Program-made: the position numbers and the translations under genes
Origin: Brevibacterium sp. S22
Lineage (GTDB): Bacteria > Actinomycetota > Actinomycetes > Actinomycetales > Brevibacteriaceae
Length of the DNA stretch: 64,000 nt
NCBI RefSeq assembly: GCF_004745485.1
Contig: NZ_RHFG01000007.1
Span: forward strand, 88,826-152,825
Direction of reading: 5' to 3'
Notes under the pieces: model-generated
What the model was told of the DNA's origin: nothing
Database searches by the model: none
Seen by the model: the letters and a program-made list of their open reading frames with translations, nothing else
In this document: positions 17,164 to 25,728 of the stretch, one piece after another
Layout of the letters: each line of letters starts with the position of its first letter
Position numbering within the stretch: the stretch's first letter is position 1

Positions 17164-18108
17164 TCAGCCGATGTTCTTACAGGCGTCGGCCTTGGTCGCG
17201 TCGCAGATGTCGCGGATCGCATCGAAGTCGGCATCGGAGACTTCCTTGTAGCCGTAAGTGATCTCCTCAGGCAGGACGCAGTCCTCTTCAGAGCTGCAGA
17301 TGCCGGCGTCGACCATGGCCGGCACGTTGGCCTTGTCCCGCAGGATGGTCGTGATCTTCGTGGCCGTGTCGGCGTCGAGGGAGTCGTTGTTCACCGCGAT
17401 CGGATCTTCGGTGATCGGGTCGGATTCCCAGACGGGTTCGAGGCTGCCAGTCTCGACCTGGCCGGACTTCTCAAGAGTGGTGAGCATGGCGTCGTGGGCG
17501 AAGGCGACATCGCAGTCACCGGAGTTCAGCGACAGCAGCGAAGCGTCGTGACCGCCGGACATCACCGGTTCGAGGTCCTTGTCCATGTCGATGCCCTCGT
17601 CCTGGAGTCCTTTCATCGGCACGAGGTAGCCGGAGGTCGAGGCGGCATCGACGAAGCAGACCTTCTTGCCTTTGAGGTCCTTCATGTCCTTGATGTCAGA
17701 GCCCTTCTTCACATAGGCCAGCGACGTATAGGCGGGATCATTGGCTTCGTCGTTCGTCGGGGCCGCGGCGGGCTCGATGTTGATGCCCGAATCCTTGGCG
17801 ATGACGTAAGCGAAGGGGCCGAAGGAGGCGGCGTCGATCTGGCCGGCGCGCATGCCTTCGATGACAGCGGCATAGTCCGAGGCATTCTGGAATTCGACGG
17901 TCTTGCCGGTCTCTTCTTCGAGCAGCTTCGTGACGTTCTCGAAGGAGGACTCAAGCGTCGAAGACGATTCGGCAGGGACGGCGGCGAAAGTGATTGTGTC
18001 GTCACCGGAGCCCTCGGAGCTGCCACAGGCGGCGAGCAGAGGCAGAGCCAGGAGGCCGGCGGTTAGTGTTCTGACCGCTTTGGAGTGGAAGAGAGAGGTC
18101 GTGGTCAT
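17164..18108 (-). CDS. phnD: Phosphonate/phosphite-binding lipoprotein
   Basis: A 314-residue binding protein of the PhnD family. The N-terminus is a lipoprotein signal (hydrophobic run, LLAAC lipobox, Cys near 28). The body shows the family's FENVTKLLEEETGKTVEF opening and the SG-Y...DAAS.SGYLVP segment around the phosphonate anion site. It is the first gene of the phnDCE unit, whose likely promoter lies in the 169-base gap upstream, which also carries a candidate GntR operator at 18191-18206. Its partners are the fused PhnE and PhnC directly downstream. Confidence 0.88.
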   Translation of the reverse strand: MTTTSLFHSKAVRTLTAGLLALPLLAACGSSEGSGDDTITFAAVPAESSSTLESSFENVTKLLEEETGKTVEFQNASDYAAVIEGMRAGQIDAASFGPFAYVIAKDSGINIEPAAAPTNDEANDPAYTSLAYVKKGSDIKDMKDLKGKKVCFVDAASTSGYLVPMKGLQDEGIDMDKDLEPVMSGGHDASLLSLNSGDCDVAFAHDAMLTTLEKSGQVETGSLEPVWESDPITEDPIAVNNDSLDADTATKITTILRDKANVPAMVDAGICSSEEDCVLPEEITYGYKEVSDADFDAIRDICDATKADACKNIG

Positions 18109-18190
18109 GGCGAAGCGGCCTTTCGGTGATCAGGATGAGTGAGGGATCGAGGTGATCGTTCGCATTCATCCTGCCGAGTCCAATGGCAAA

Positions 18191-18206
18191 TATCTATACA
18201 AGTATG
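18191..18206 (-). promoter_or_regulatory. Candidate GntR operator upstream of phnD
   Basis: On the minus strand the site reads CTTGTATAGATA, similar to TGGTATAGACCA, the operator I recall for the PhnF-type GntR regulator of mycobacteria. A related site lies at 19431-19447 before the FAD oxidase gene; both share TACAAGT on the plus strand. The assignment is inference from two sites. Confidence 0.4.
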
Positions 18207-18277
18207 GGTAGTTCACTGACTAGACATGACAACTTCATGCTTGATTCGATTGCGATCGGGACGCAGCGGGTGTCGCC

Positions 18278-19393
18278 TCAGATATCGGCTGTTGCGTGAG
18301 AGAGGATGAGGTCGGCGATGCCGAACGACAGGGTCATGCCGATCCCCGAGGCGACGACGGCGACGGTCGTGCGCTCGTCGGGGCGTTCGAGGACGAGGTT
18401 CGTCGTCGGGCTGTCGGCGTACATGCCCAGCCACCGCTGCAGAACCGTGGGCTGATCGATGCCGAGCATCGAGGTGGCGCGATCGAGCAGCAGTCCGCCG
18501 ATCCTCTCATCGACGAACGGTTCCGGGCTGAGGTCGTAGGTGTGCGAATCTCCGATGAGCAGGCCCTGTGGGATATCGGTGACCATGAGGTTCGCAATGC
18601 ACCCGCGCAACTCCGGCTCCCGCTCGTCCAGATCGCGCCGCAGCGCCTCGGCGCCAGGCATCGCCGCAAACCCGTCGTAGCGGGCGAGCGACGTGCCGGT
18701 GAGCATCGCAAAGCCCGTCGGGAAGTCCTGCGGGGCTTCGATGAGCGACATCACGAGCGAGCAGATCCGGATCTCATGGGCCTCGGCGATCTCGGGGAAG
18801 AGGCTGGTCAGCTGATAGCCGGGGCAGACGACGACCTCGTCGGCGTGGAAGTCGCCGCGTGTCGTCGACACCGTACCGTCGGCCACCTCGGTGACCTGGG
18901 TGTTCCAGGTGAACTCCACGCCGTGTTCGGCCAGCCATGCGGCGATTCGTGGGGCCGCCTGTCGGGGGTCGACGCGCATATCCAGCGGCAGATGGGCGCC
19001 GCCGACTGTCGCGAGGCCGGGGTTGCCGATCGCCTCGGCGATCTGTGCGGGTTCGAGCAGCTGCACCTGTTCAGGGCCGCGATGCGCGGCGAACTGTTCG
19101 AGGACGGTGAGCTCGGCCTCTGTCGTCGCCGGGACGAAGGTCCCGGTCTCGGCGGCCCAGAGTCCCGTGGCGGCTGCGGCGTCGAGCCAGCCTTCGCGTG
19201 CCCTTGCGGCGATCGGCTGTGCGGAATCGGACTGGCCGGTGAAGCACGCGTGGCCGAAGTTCTGGATCGATGATCCCACCGGGCGGTCGGAGCGGTCGAT
19301 GATGTGGACGCTGCGCCCCTGTCGGTGGGCGAGGAATGCGGTGGCGAGGCCGAGGATGCCTGAGCCGGTGATGATGAGATCTGTTGTCGGCAT
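18278..19393 (-). CDS. FAD-dependent amine oxidoreductase of phosphonate clusters (TIGR03364/HpnW type)
   Basis: A 371-residue DAO-fold flavoprotein. The N-terminal ITGSGILGLATA is the dinucleotide-binding GxGxxG motif, followed about 20 residues on by the acidic IIDRS; the C-terminal ASGIGMTLSFG contacts FAD. It resembles glycine/sarcosine oxidases and matches the oxidases recurring next to phosphonatases. Such enzymes have been shown to deaminate 2-aminoethylphosphonate or N-alkyl derivatives oxidatively to phosphonoacetaldehyde. Here it would feed the PhnX-like hydrolase and stand in for the transaminase PhnW, which is absent from the window. It lies 169 bases upstream of phnD on the same strand and diverges from the gntR gene. 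Confidence 0.83.
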   Translation of the reverse strand: MPTTDLIITGSGILGLATAFLAHRQGRSVHIIDRSDRPVGSSIQNFGHACFTGQSDSAQPIAARAREGWLDAAAATGLWAAETGTFVPATTEAELTVLEQFAAHRGPEQVQLLEPAQIAEAIGNPGLATVGGAHLPLDMRVDPRQAAPRIAAWLAEHGVEFTWNTQVTEVADGTVSTTRGDFHADEVVVCPGYQLTSLFPEIAEAHEIRICSLVMSLIEAPQDFPTGFAMLTGTSLARYDGFAAMPGAEALRRDLDEREPELRGCIANLMVTDIPQGLLIGDSHTYDLSPEPFVDERIGGLLLDRATSMLGIDQPTVLQRWLGMYADSPTTNLVLERPDERTTVAVVASGIGMTLSFGIADLILSHATADI

Positions 19394-19430
19394 TCCCTCA
19401 TATTCGTGCGGTTGTCAGTTAAGCTGAGGA

Positions 19431-19447
19431 TATGTATGTACAAGTTT
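19431..19447. promoter_or_regulatory. Candidate GntR operator between the oxidase and gntR
   Basis: TATGTATGTACAAGTTT shares TACAAGT and its T-rich flanks with the site at 18191-18206 upstream of phnD. It lies 38 bases from the oxidase start and 134 bases from gntR, where it could control both divergent genes. Confidence 0.4.
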
Positions 19448-19580
19448 GATGTCTGTTCACTCGGATGTGACATTGCGACCCCAGTGAGCCACACCGAGTT
19501 CACTGAGGAGGCATTTTCACGACCAGGGATCGCTGACATCTGTGCCACCGAATGAGCACCGTCGAAGGAGAAGTCAGGTC

Positions 19581-20345
19581 ATGACCACCGGACCGAGGCA
19601 GCGTACTCGTCAGCAGCACGACGAGATCGCACGCTATCTGCGCACGGCGATCCGTGAAGGCTCGTTCCAGCCCGGCGACGAGCTGCCTTCTGAGGCCGAA
19701 CTGACGCGGAAGTTCTCCAGCTCACGCGGACCGGTGCGGCAGGCGATGTCCGCCTTGCGCGGGGAAGGGCTGATCTCCTCCGGGCGGGGGCGTCGCACGG
19801 TCGTGCTCGACAACGTCCTCACGCAGTCCTTCGACGACGTCATCTCCTTCTCCCAGTGGTGTCACGCCTCTGACATCGTCCCCGGTCAGATCACGCAGAG
19901 GGTGGCGCGGGAGCCCGCCGAGAAGTCGCTCGCGGCGAGCCTGCGGATCTCCGACGGCGATCCGATCGTCTCGGTGTTCCGGCTGCGGCTCATGGACGAT
20001 GTGCCCGCCATGGTCGAGCGATTGAACTATCCCTTGGAGTTCGGTCGTCACGTGCTGGCCTTTGACACCGACTCCGGGTCGATCTATCAGGAACTCATCG
20101 AACAGGGCGTCGATATCAATAGAGCATCGCGGACCATCGATGCGGTCGGTGCGAACGATGACGATGCCAGGCTCCTCGAGGTGCCCGTGGGAACCCCGCT
20201 GCTGCGCGTGCGCAGGCGTGCCTTCACCACGACCGGCGACGTCATCGAATCCTCTGACGACCGGTATCTGCCCTGGAAGGCGAGCTTCACAATGAACTCC
20301 ACCCGCGGAAACCCGAGTTCGATGTCCCTCATCTCCGGCACCTGA
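19581..20345 (+). CDS. GntR family regulator (HutC subfamily), probable phosphonate-cluster repressor
   Basis: A 254-residue protein with a GntR winged HTH in residues about 10-75 (IARYLRTAIREGSFQPGDELPSEAEL... at its core PSEAEL and SRGPVRQAMSAL) and a UTRA effector domain behind it (DVPAMVERL, LLRVRRRAF). UTRA-type regulators bind small anionic ligands. Divergent placement next to the phosphonate genes suggests it controls them, probably with a phosphonate or intermediate as effector. I chose ATG 19581, preceded by GAAGGAG; an in-frame GTG 39 bases upstream is less likely. It is followed by the third 56-bp palindrome. Confidence 0.87.
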   Translation: MTTGPRQRTRQQHDEIARYLRTAIREGSFQPGDELPSEAELTRKFSSSRGPVRQAMSALRGEGLISSGRGRRTVVLDNVLTQSFDDVISFSQWCHASDIVPGQITQRVAREPAEKSLAASLRISDGDPIVSVFRLRLMDDVPAMVERLNYPLEFGRHVLAFDTDSGSIYQELIEQGVDINRASRTIDAVGANDDDARLLEVPVGTPLLRVRRRAFTTTGDVIESSDDRYLPWKASFTMNSTRGNPSSMSLISGT

Positions 20346-20355
20346 CCCCAATTTG

Positions 20356-20411
20356 CTACCCGACGGCGGCTCAGCAACCTGGCGCCAGGTTGCTGAGCCC
20401 CCGTCGGGTAG
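20356..20411. repeat. 56-bp palindromic repeat, copy 3
   Basis: Same element as at 3316 and 12623, in the CTCAGCAACC form and with only one arm mismatch. It begins 10 bases after the gntR stop. Confidence 0.9.
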
Positions 20412-20483
20412 CAAGGGAGGGGCGAGGGTGGGGGTGAGTGTTCGGGAGTAGAGTGACGAACACCGAGGTGAGAGGACCCGAGC

Positions 20484-21884
20484 ATGACCGATCAGCAGAC
20501 CACTTCAACAGACCACACCGAGCACGTCGACCTCCTCGTCATCGGCTGGGGCAAGGGCGGCAAGACGCTCGCCGGCACCATGGCCCGGGCAGGTGAGAAG
20601 GTCGCCGTCGTCGAGGAGTCGGAGATGATGATCGGCGGCTCGTGCATCAACATCGCCTGCATCCCCACGAAGATCCTCGTCCACGACGCTGAGAACAAGC
20701 GCGCCGCTGATGACACCGACGAATACTTCGCCAAAGCCGTCAATCGCCGCGACACCCTCACCGGCACGATGCGGAAGAAGAACTACTCGATGCTCGCCGA
20801 GCTCGACTCGGTTCTGCTCGTGAGCGGCCGAGCAGAATTCACCGGCGAACGCGAAGTCCGCGTCACCGGCGGTGCCGACACCATGACCATCACCGCCGAC
20901 ACCGTCGTCGTCAACACCGGATCGGTCGCGAATATCCCGCCCATCGACGGTGCCGAACTCGGCGGCCGCATCCACGACTCCGAGTCACTGCAGCACGTCG
21001 ACCCGTTCCCCGGCCGCCTCGTCATCGTCGGCGGCGGCTACATCGGCCTTGAGTTCGCCTCGATGTTCGCCCACTTCGGGTCAAAAGTCACCGTCCTCGA
21101 CCGCGGGCCGCGTCCGCTGGCGAATGAGGATGACGACGTCGCCGAGGTAGTCGCACAGGCGCTCGCCGATGATGGAGTCACGATCATCAACAATGCCTCC
21201 GTGACCGCAGTCGGCGACGGGTCCGAATCGGCGACCGTCAGCTTCGAGGTCGGAGGAGAGCAGAAGACCATCGACGCCGACGCGGTCCTCCTCGCCGTCG
21301 GACGCAAGCCCGCCACCGCCGACCTCAACCTCGAGAAAGCCGGCATCGACACCGATGAGCGCGGCTTCATCACCGTCGACGACCACCTGCGCACCTCGGC
21401 CGACAGCGTCTTCGCATTCGGCGACGTCAAAGGCGGACCGATGTTCACCTACATCTCCCTCGACGATAACCGGATCCTTGCCGACCAACTCCTCGGCGAG
21501 GGCAAACGGTCGACGAAGGACCGCAGTTCCGTGCCGTACACGATGTTCCTCACCCCGCCCGTCGCCCGCGTCGGTCTGACCGAGAAGGCCGCCCGCGAAG
21601 AAGGGTACGAGATCAAGGTCGGCGCGAAGCTCATGGCGGATATCGCCGCCGCACCGCGGGCGAAGATCGAAGGCGACCCGCGCGGGATCGTCAAGTTCGT
21701 CGTCGACGCGAAGACCGACCACATCCTCGGCGCGGCACTCGTGCACGTGCACTCGCAGGAGGTCATCAACACCGTGGCCCTAGCGATGCGCCACGACATC
21801 ACCGCCACCGAACTGCGTGACACGATTTACACCCACCCCTCCGCCACCGAGGCGCTCAACGAGGTGCTCGGCGCCCTGAAGTAA
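20484..21884 (+). CDS. Pyridine nucleotide-disulfide oxidoreductase, RclA/mercuric-reductase-like
   Basis: A 466-residue FAD flavoprotein of the dihydrolipoamide dehydrogenase/mercuric reductase group. The redox-active cysteines are C54 and C59 in GGSCINIACIPTK, the pattern of RclA-like proteins rather than lipoamide dehydrogenase (GGTCLNVGC). A second nucleotide-binding motif VIVGGGYIGLE lies near 185 and a C-terminal dimerisation motif THPSATEAL near the end. There is no N-terminal mercury-binding domain and no mer genes nearby. A role in reactive chlorine, copper or general redox stress is plausible; substrate is unproven. It is monocistronic, with ATG 20484 preceded by GAGGTGAGAGG. Confidence 0.85.
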   Translation: MTDQQTTSTDHTEHVDLLVIGWGKGGKTLAGTMARAGEKVAVVEESEMMIGGSCINIACIPTKILVHDAENKRAADDTDEYFAKAVNRRDTLTGTMRKKNYSMLAELDSVLLVSGRAEFTGEREVRVTGGADTMTITADTVVVNTGSVANIPPIDGAELGGRIHDSESLQHVDPFPGRLVIVGGGYIGLEFASMFAHFGSKVTVLDRGPRPLANEDDDVAEVVAQALADDGVTIINNASVTAVGDGSESATVSFEVGGEQKTIDADAVLLAVGRKPATADLNLEKAGIDTDERGFITVDDHLRTSADSVFAFGDVKGGPMFTYISLDDNRILADQLLGEGKRSTKDRSSVPYTMFLTPPVARVGLTEKAAREEGYEIKVGAKLMADIAAAPRAKIEGDPRGIVKFVVDAKTDHILGAALVHVHSQEVINTVALAMRHDITATELRDTIYTHPSATEALNEVLGALK

Positions 21885-21900
21885 GGGAGGGCATCGGTGC

Positions 21901-22308
21901 TTAGGCCCCCATCGCTGTACGCAGCACCTCCAGGTCGTGGGCGTCGAGTGCAACGATGCCGCGACGCAGCTGATATCCCCAGTTCGGCTGCGCCGTCAGG
22001 TTGAGGTCATCCTTGACCCCGGAGAGAGGAACATCGCGAGTCGACGCGTAGTCAGCTTGCCGTCGATACGGTTTGAAGTCACCCTCATCGGCCTGCCAGA
22101 TCTCTCCCTCGCTGACGATCGCGAAGGCGACGAAAGCACGCAGGGGCGCCTTGTCTCCTCGTGATTCCGTGGGCGCGTAATAGATGACGACGTCTCCCGG
22201 CTCCATCCGGGCCAGCGGTGCCCGCTTTCCATGATTGATCTGGACGATGCCTAAGTCACGGCCGCGCCGGACATGATCCGCCGCAACTACTGCCAACCAT
22301 GCGCTCAT
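21901..22308 (-). CDS. EVE domain-containing protein
   Basis: A 135-residue EVE-domain protein (UPF0310-like): the N-terminal WLAVVAADHV, the GDVVIYYAP core and the GYQLRRGI C-terminal strand fit the PUA-like fold that recognises modified bases in DNA or RNA. The biological target is unknown. ATG 22308 is chosen because GGAGATGATCGG precedes it; the frame is open further but without a site. It converges on the flavoprotein gene, 17 bases apart, and diverges from the MmcQ-like gene. Confidence 0.8.
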   Translation of the reverse strand: MSAWLAVVAADHVRRGRDLGIVQINHGKRAPLARMEPGDVVIYYAPTESRGDKAPLRAFVAFAIVSEGEIWQADEGDFKPYRRQADYASTRDVPLSGVKDDLNLTAQPNWGYQLRRGIVALDAHDLEVLRTAMGA

Positions 22309-22516
22309 CCGATCATCTCCTTCCATCCACACACTCACCATCCACACACTCAGTATGTCGCTCGGCACTGACTCAGAGAGCGTCACTGACGGGCTCACCG
22401 ACGACTTTGCCCGTAACCGGCCGACCAGGCCTGCAACCACACGACTCTGCCCCTCGCCGACCGCGGCGGAAGCGCCAACTGATGACCACCTCGGCGACGG
22501 GAACTATCGTAGGAAT

Positions 22517-22912
22517 ATGGCGCATCCGCAGATGTTCGACGATGACGATCCGGTGCTCGAGCGGGTCCGGACAATAGCGCTCATCCTGCCCGAGGCGCAG
22601 GAGAAGATCTCCCATGGTCGGTCGGCCTTCTTCACCACGAAGGTCTTCGCCTACTACGGAGGGGCAGCCAAGCACGTGACCGGTGAGATCGAACAGCACC
22701 CGCACGCCGTCCTCGTCCTCCTCGATCCCATGGACGCCGAGGTGGTCCTTGAGCAGCCGGATTCCTTCGTTCCCATGTACCTCGGTCCCTCAGGCTGGAT
22801 CGGCCTCGAGGTCGAAGAGCTGAGTGACGAAGAGCTGCGGGAACTGCTCGTCGATTCATATCGGAACACCGCCTCGGCGATCTTGGCCCGGCGCCTGCCC
22901 GAGGGGGAGTGA
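22517..22912 (+). CDS. MmcQ/YjbR family protein
   Basis: A 131-residue protein of the MmcQ/YjbR family, recognised from the ISHGRSAFFTTKVFAYYGG stretch (compare the family's G-R-PxFR..KKIFA), then VLVLLD and GWIGLEVE. Family members have a CyaY-like fold and are often linked to nucleic-acid binding; no reaction is established. Start ATG 22517 follows AGGA. The stop is 59 bases before the 2-hydroxyacid dehydrogenase start, so the two may be cotranscribed. Confidence 0.8.
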   Translation: MAHPQMFDDDDPVLERVRTIALILPEAQEKISHGRSAFFTTKVFAYYGGAAKHVTGEIEQHPHAVLVLLDPMDAEVVLEQPDSFVPMYLGPSGWIGLEVEELSDEELRELLVDSYRNTASAILARRLPEGE

Positions 22913-22971
22913 GGCACCACGATGCGGAACTTCACCCCAACACCGACCCGCTGACCAGTAGTGTCGATGGC

Positions 22972-23916
22972 ATGAGCTCACGCATCGTCATCACCACCGA
23001 CTACCTTCACCCCGGCGACACCGTCGATTCGATGCTGCGCGAGCACGGCCTCGAACCGGTCTACTCGCCGGCAGGACGCGGACGCACAGACGACGAGAAA
23101 CAGAGCCTCTTCACCGGAGCTATCGGAGCGATCGCGGCCAGTGAGCCGATCACCCGCGAGATGCTTACCGCCGCCACCGACCTCAAGGTCATCGCCCGCG
23201 CCGGAGTCGGCTACGACAACGTCGACCTCGACGCTGCGGCCGAACTCGGCATCCGAGTCTGCAACACTCCTGAAGTCAACCATCACGCCGTCGCCGAGAT
23301 GGCGCTCGCCTTCATGCTCGCCTGTGCGCGTCGCCTCGCGACTGTGCTGAACGGAGTCGCCGACGGCGGCTGGCCGCGGGAGGCCGGGACCGAACTGCGA
23401 GGCAAGACCCTCGGGGTCATCGGCTATGGCCCCAGCGGCCGAGCGATCGCCGCACTCGGCGCCGCCCTCGGTATGCGCGTGAAGGTCTCCACCGGTCACC
23501 CCGACAAGAACCCCGCACCCGGGATCGACTTCGCCGACTTCGACACGACAGTGACGACTGCCGACTACCTCACCCTCCACTCCCGCGCCGGCAAGGGCGA
23601 CCCGATCATTGATGCCGAAGTGCTGGCGGTCATGAAGGACACGGCCGTCCTCATCAACACCGCCCGCGGTTCACTCGTCGACGAATCCGCCCTGGTCGCA
23701 GCCCTGCGCTCGGGGCAGATCGCCGGTGCCGGACTCGACGTCCTCGAACGCGAACCCATCACCGAGGACAACCCGCTGCGCACCATGGACTCCGTCGTCA
23801 TCACCTCCCACCTCGCCGGTCAGACCGTCGAAGCGCGTGAACGCGCAGGCATCGCCGCAGCTCAGGCTGCCATCGATGTCATTGAAGGGCGGGAACCGCG
23901 CGGCGTCGTCGTGTGA
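22972..23916 (+). CDS. D-isomer specific 2-hydroxyacid dehydrogenase (phosphoglycerate dehydrogenase-like)
   Basis: A 314-residue NAD-dependent dehydrogenase. The nucleotide-binding motif GYGPSGRAIAALG is at 151-163 and the catalytic triad is R232 (NTARGSLVD), E261 (LEREPI) and H280 (VITSHLAG). It lacks the regulatory ACT domain of SerA. These enzymes reduce 2-keto acids to D-2-hydroxy acids or the reverse; substrate is open. The ATG at 22972 begins the homology but lacks a good ribosome-binding site. The 3' end overlaps the convergent membrane-protein gene by 38 bases. Confidence 0.88.
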   Translation: MSSRIVITTDYLHPGDTVDSMLREHGLEPVYSPAGRGRTDDEKQSLFTGAIGAIAASEPITREMLTAATDLKVIARAGVGYDNVDLDAAAELGIRVCNTPEVNHHAVAEMALAFMLACARRLATVLNGVADGGWPREAGTELRGKTLGVIGYGPSGRAIAALGAALGMRVKVSTGHPDKNPAPGIDFADFDTTVTTADYLTLHSRAGKGDPIIDAEVLAVMKDTAVLINTARGSLVDESALVAALRSGQIAGAGLDVLEREPITEDNPLRTMDSVVITSHLAGQTVEARERAGIAAAQAAIDVIEGREPRGVVV

Positions 23917-24682
23917 GGAGCGGTTTTACAACGAAGAGCATAACCAGCCCCACCGCCGCCAGAACCAGCCCCGCAAGAAAACCGTAGAAGGGGAATCCGT
24001 GTTCCGTCACGGAGAAGTCCTGACCGGCGACGGTGTCGCCTGAACAGGTCAGGCTCGGCGGCAGATAGTCGGCGGTGACCGAGAAACCGAGAACTTCATC
24101 GCCGCCGATGACATCCGGACAGATCCCGGATCCGCCCGACTTCGACGCGCCGTACCACTGCAGGTACTGGCCGAGCAGCATCAGCGGAAGCACGAAGACT
24201 CCGACCGTGATCAGCACCAGGCCACAGCGACCTGCAGCCCCTTCGGTCAGTGGTGAACGCGAGCCGCGAATCAGCCGAGACGCCGTGAACGCGAGCAGCA
24301 CACCGACGAAGGCAACGAGTCCCAACGCCGCGAGCCCGGCCGAAACGACGAACATCGCCGAGGTGGCTCCGGAGTATTCGATCATCGTCGAGCTGCCGTC
24401 GTTGATCTCGGCCAGGCAGGTATATCCGAATGGAGCGCGATCGACGAGTTCCACCGAGTCCAGATCGGCGCCGAAGTCGTTGACCAGATCAGAGCAGGCA
24501 TCGGCCGCACCGTGTGCATGCGCCATCGACGTCGAGATCCACGAGGTCACCCACTGCACGAGGTGGAGAAGCAGAGCGAACACTAAGCCAACGCACGGCA
24601 GCAGAAACGCGATCTGCCAGCGCGATAGTCGCCGGACACAACGAAGGGGCCATCGCGCGGCTGCCCGCACTCTCGTCTCCAT
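23879..24682 (-). CDS. Multi-pass membrane protein of unknown function
   Basis: A 267-residue protein I do not recognise. Four hydrophobic segments are visible: about residues 23-45, 105-130, 155-175 and 232-255. Between the first two lies an extracytoplasmic-looking loop with Cys residues, and another loop with cysteines lies near 190-210, so disulfides outside the membrane are possible. The C-terminus is very basic (LLTRRRRAVP). The start at ATG 24682 lacks a clear ribosome-binding site, and a longer frame runs upstream into the divergent gene's leader, which looks non-coding. The end overlaps the dehydrogenase gene on the other strand. Confidence 0.6.
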   Translation of the reverse strand: METRVRAAARWPLRCVRRLSRWQIAFLLPCVGLVFALLLHLVQWVTSWISTSMAHAHGAADACSDLVNDFGADLDSVELVDRAPFGYTCLAEINDGSSTMIEYSGATSAMFVVSAGLAALGLVAFVGVLLAFTASRLIRGSRSPLTEGAAGRCGLVLITVGVFVLPLMLLGQYLQWYGASKSGGSGICPDVIGGDEVLGFSVTADYLPPSLTCSGDTVAGQDFSVTEHGFPFYGFLAGLVLAAVGLVMLFVVKPLLTRRRRAVPALQ

Positions 24683-24839
24683 ACGCCAACAATAACCCAA
24701 GAAAGGTTGTGGAAACCCGCGAGCGTTCGGCGCCGTCCCCGCCATCGCCGCCCCCGCCATCGCCACCCAAGCCAACGCCCCACCCAAGCCGACATCACAC
24801 CCCTGGCCAGCGCCGCCTCGGCGGACATAGGGTGGAACC

Positions 24840-25700
24840 ATGGCCAACTCCTTTGACTACACCACCCCAGCCATCATCCCCACCCTCGACCTCAACGACG
24901 GGCGCGCGATCCCGCAGCTCGGGCTCGGCATCTACGCGATGAAGGGCGAGGAGGGCATCGACGCGATCGAGTCGGGCATCGACAACGGCTACACCCTCCT
25001 CGACACCGCGGTGAACTACGAGAACGAGCGCGAGGTCGGTCACGCCATCGTCAACACCGGCGCCCCACGCGAGGACCTCTTCGTCACCTCGAAGATCCCC
25101 GGCCGCCACCACGGCTTCGACGAAGCGATCGCGAGCACCGAGGAATCCCTGACCCGGCTCGGCCTCGACTACCTCGACCTCCACCTCATCCACTGGCCCA
25201 ATCCCAGCGTCGGCAAGTACGTCGACACCTGGCGCGGCCTCATCGAACTGCGCGAGCGCGGGCTCGTGAAGTCCATCGGCGTCTCGAACTTCACCGAGGC
25301 CATGCTCACTGAGCTCATCGACGCAACCGGGGTCACCCCCGCCGTCAACCAGGTCGAGCTCCACCCGTACTTCCCACAGGCCGATCTCATCGCCTTCCAC
25401 CGCTCCATCGGTGTGCAGACCGAGAGCTGGTCCCCGCTCTACCGTGACCAGGGGCTCTTCGACGAAACCCCCATCGCCGAGGCGGCCGCCGCCCACGATG
25501 TCACCCCCGCCCAGGTGGTCCTGCGCTGGCATATCGAGGTCGGGTCCATTCCGATCCCGAAGTCGGCGGACTTCGAACGCCAGCGCCGCAACGCCGACGT
25601 CTTCGAGTTCTCCCTCACCCCCGCCGAGGTGGCCGCGATCTCTGGACTCGAGCGCGGTCGGATGAAGGACCGGGACCCGCTCACGCACGAAGAGATGTGA
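24840..25700 (+). CDS. Aldo/keto reductase (2,5-diketo-D-gluconate reductase-like)
   Basis: A 286-residue NADPH-dependent aldo/keto reductase. The catalytic tetrad is D55 (LLDTA), Y60 (VNYENE), K85 (TSKIPG) and H118 (LIHWP), and the coenzyme-binding IPIPKSA stretch near the C-terminus is present. The form GLGIYAM and the SIGVSNF motif place it with the prokaryotic AKR5-like group. It reduces aldehydes or ketones; substrate is unknown. The start has only a weak GGTGG ahead. It diverges from the membrane-protein gene and converges on the AraC regulator, 28 bases apart. Confidence 0.9.
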   Translation: MANSFDYTTPAIIPTLDLNDGRAIPQLGLGIYAMKGEEGIDAIESGIDNGYTLLDTAVNYENEREVGHAIVNTGAPREDLFVTSKIPGRHHGFDEAIASTEESLTRLGLDYLDLHLIHWPNPSVGKYVDTWRGLIELRERGLVKSIGVSNFTEAMLTELIDATGVTPAVNQVELHPYFPQADLIAFHRSIGVQTESWSPLYRDQGLFDETPIAEAAAAHDVTPAQVVLRWHIEVGSIPIPKSADFERQRRNADVFEFSLTPAEVAAISGLERGRMKDRDPLTHEEM

Positions 25701-25728
25701 GGCGCTTCCCTCGCATCAGTCGGGGCCG

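Noticed and set aside
20484..21884. Mercuric reductase
   Set aside because: No mercury-binding N-terminal domain, no C-terminal vicinal cysteines and no mer genes; the active-site pattern is RclA-like.
24683..24847. Upstream extension of the membrane-protein gene
   Set aside because: Repetitive Ala/Met/Gly codons overlapping the leader of the divergent aldo/keto reductase, no conserved features.
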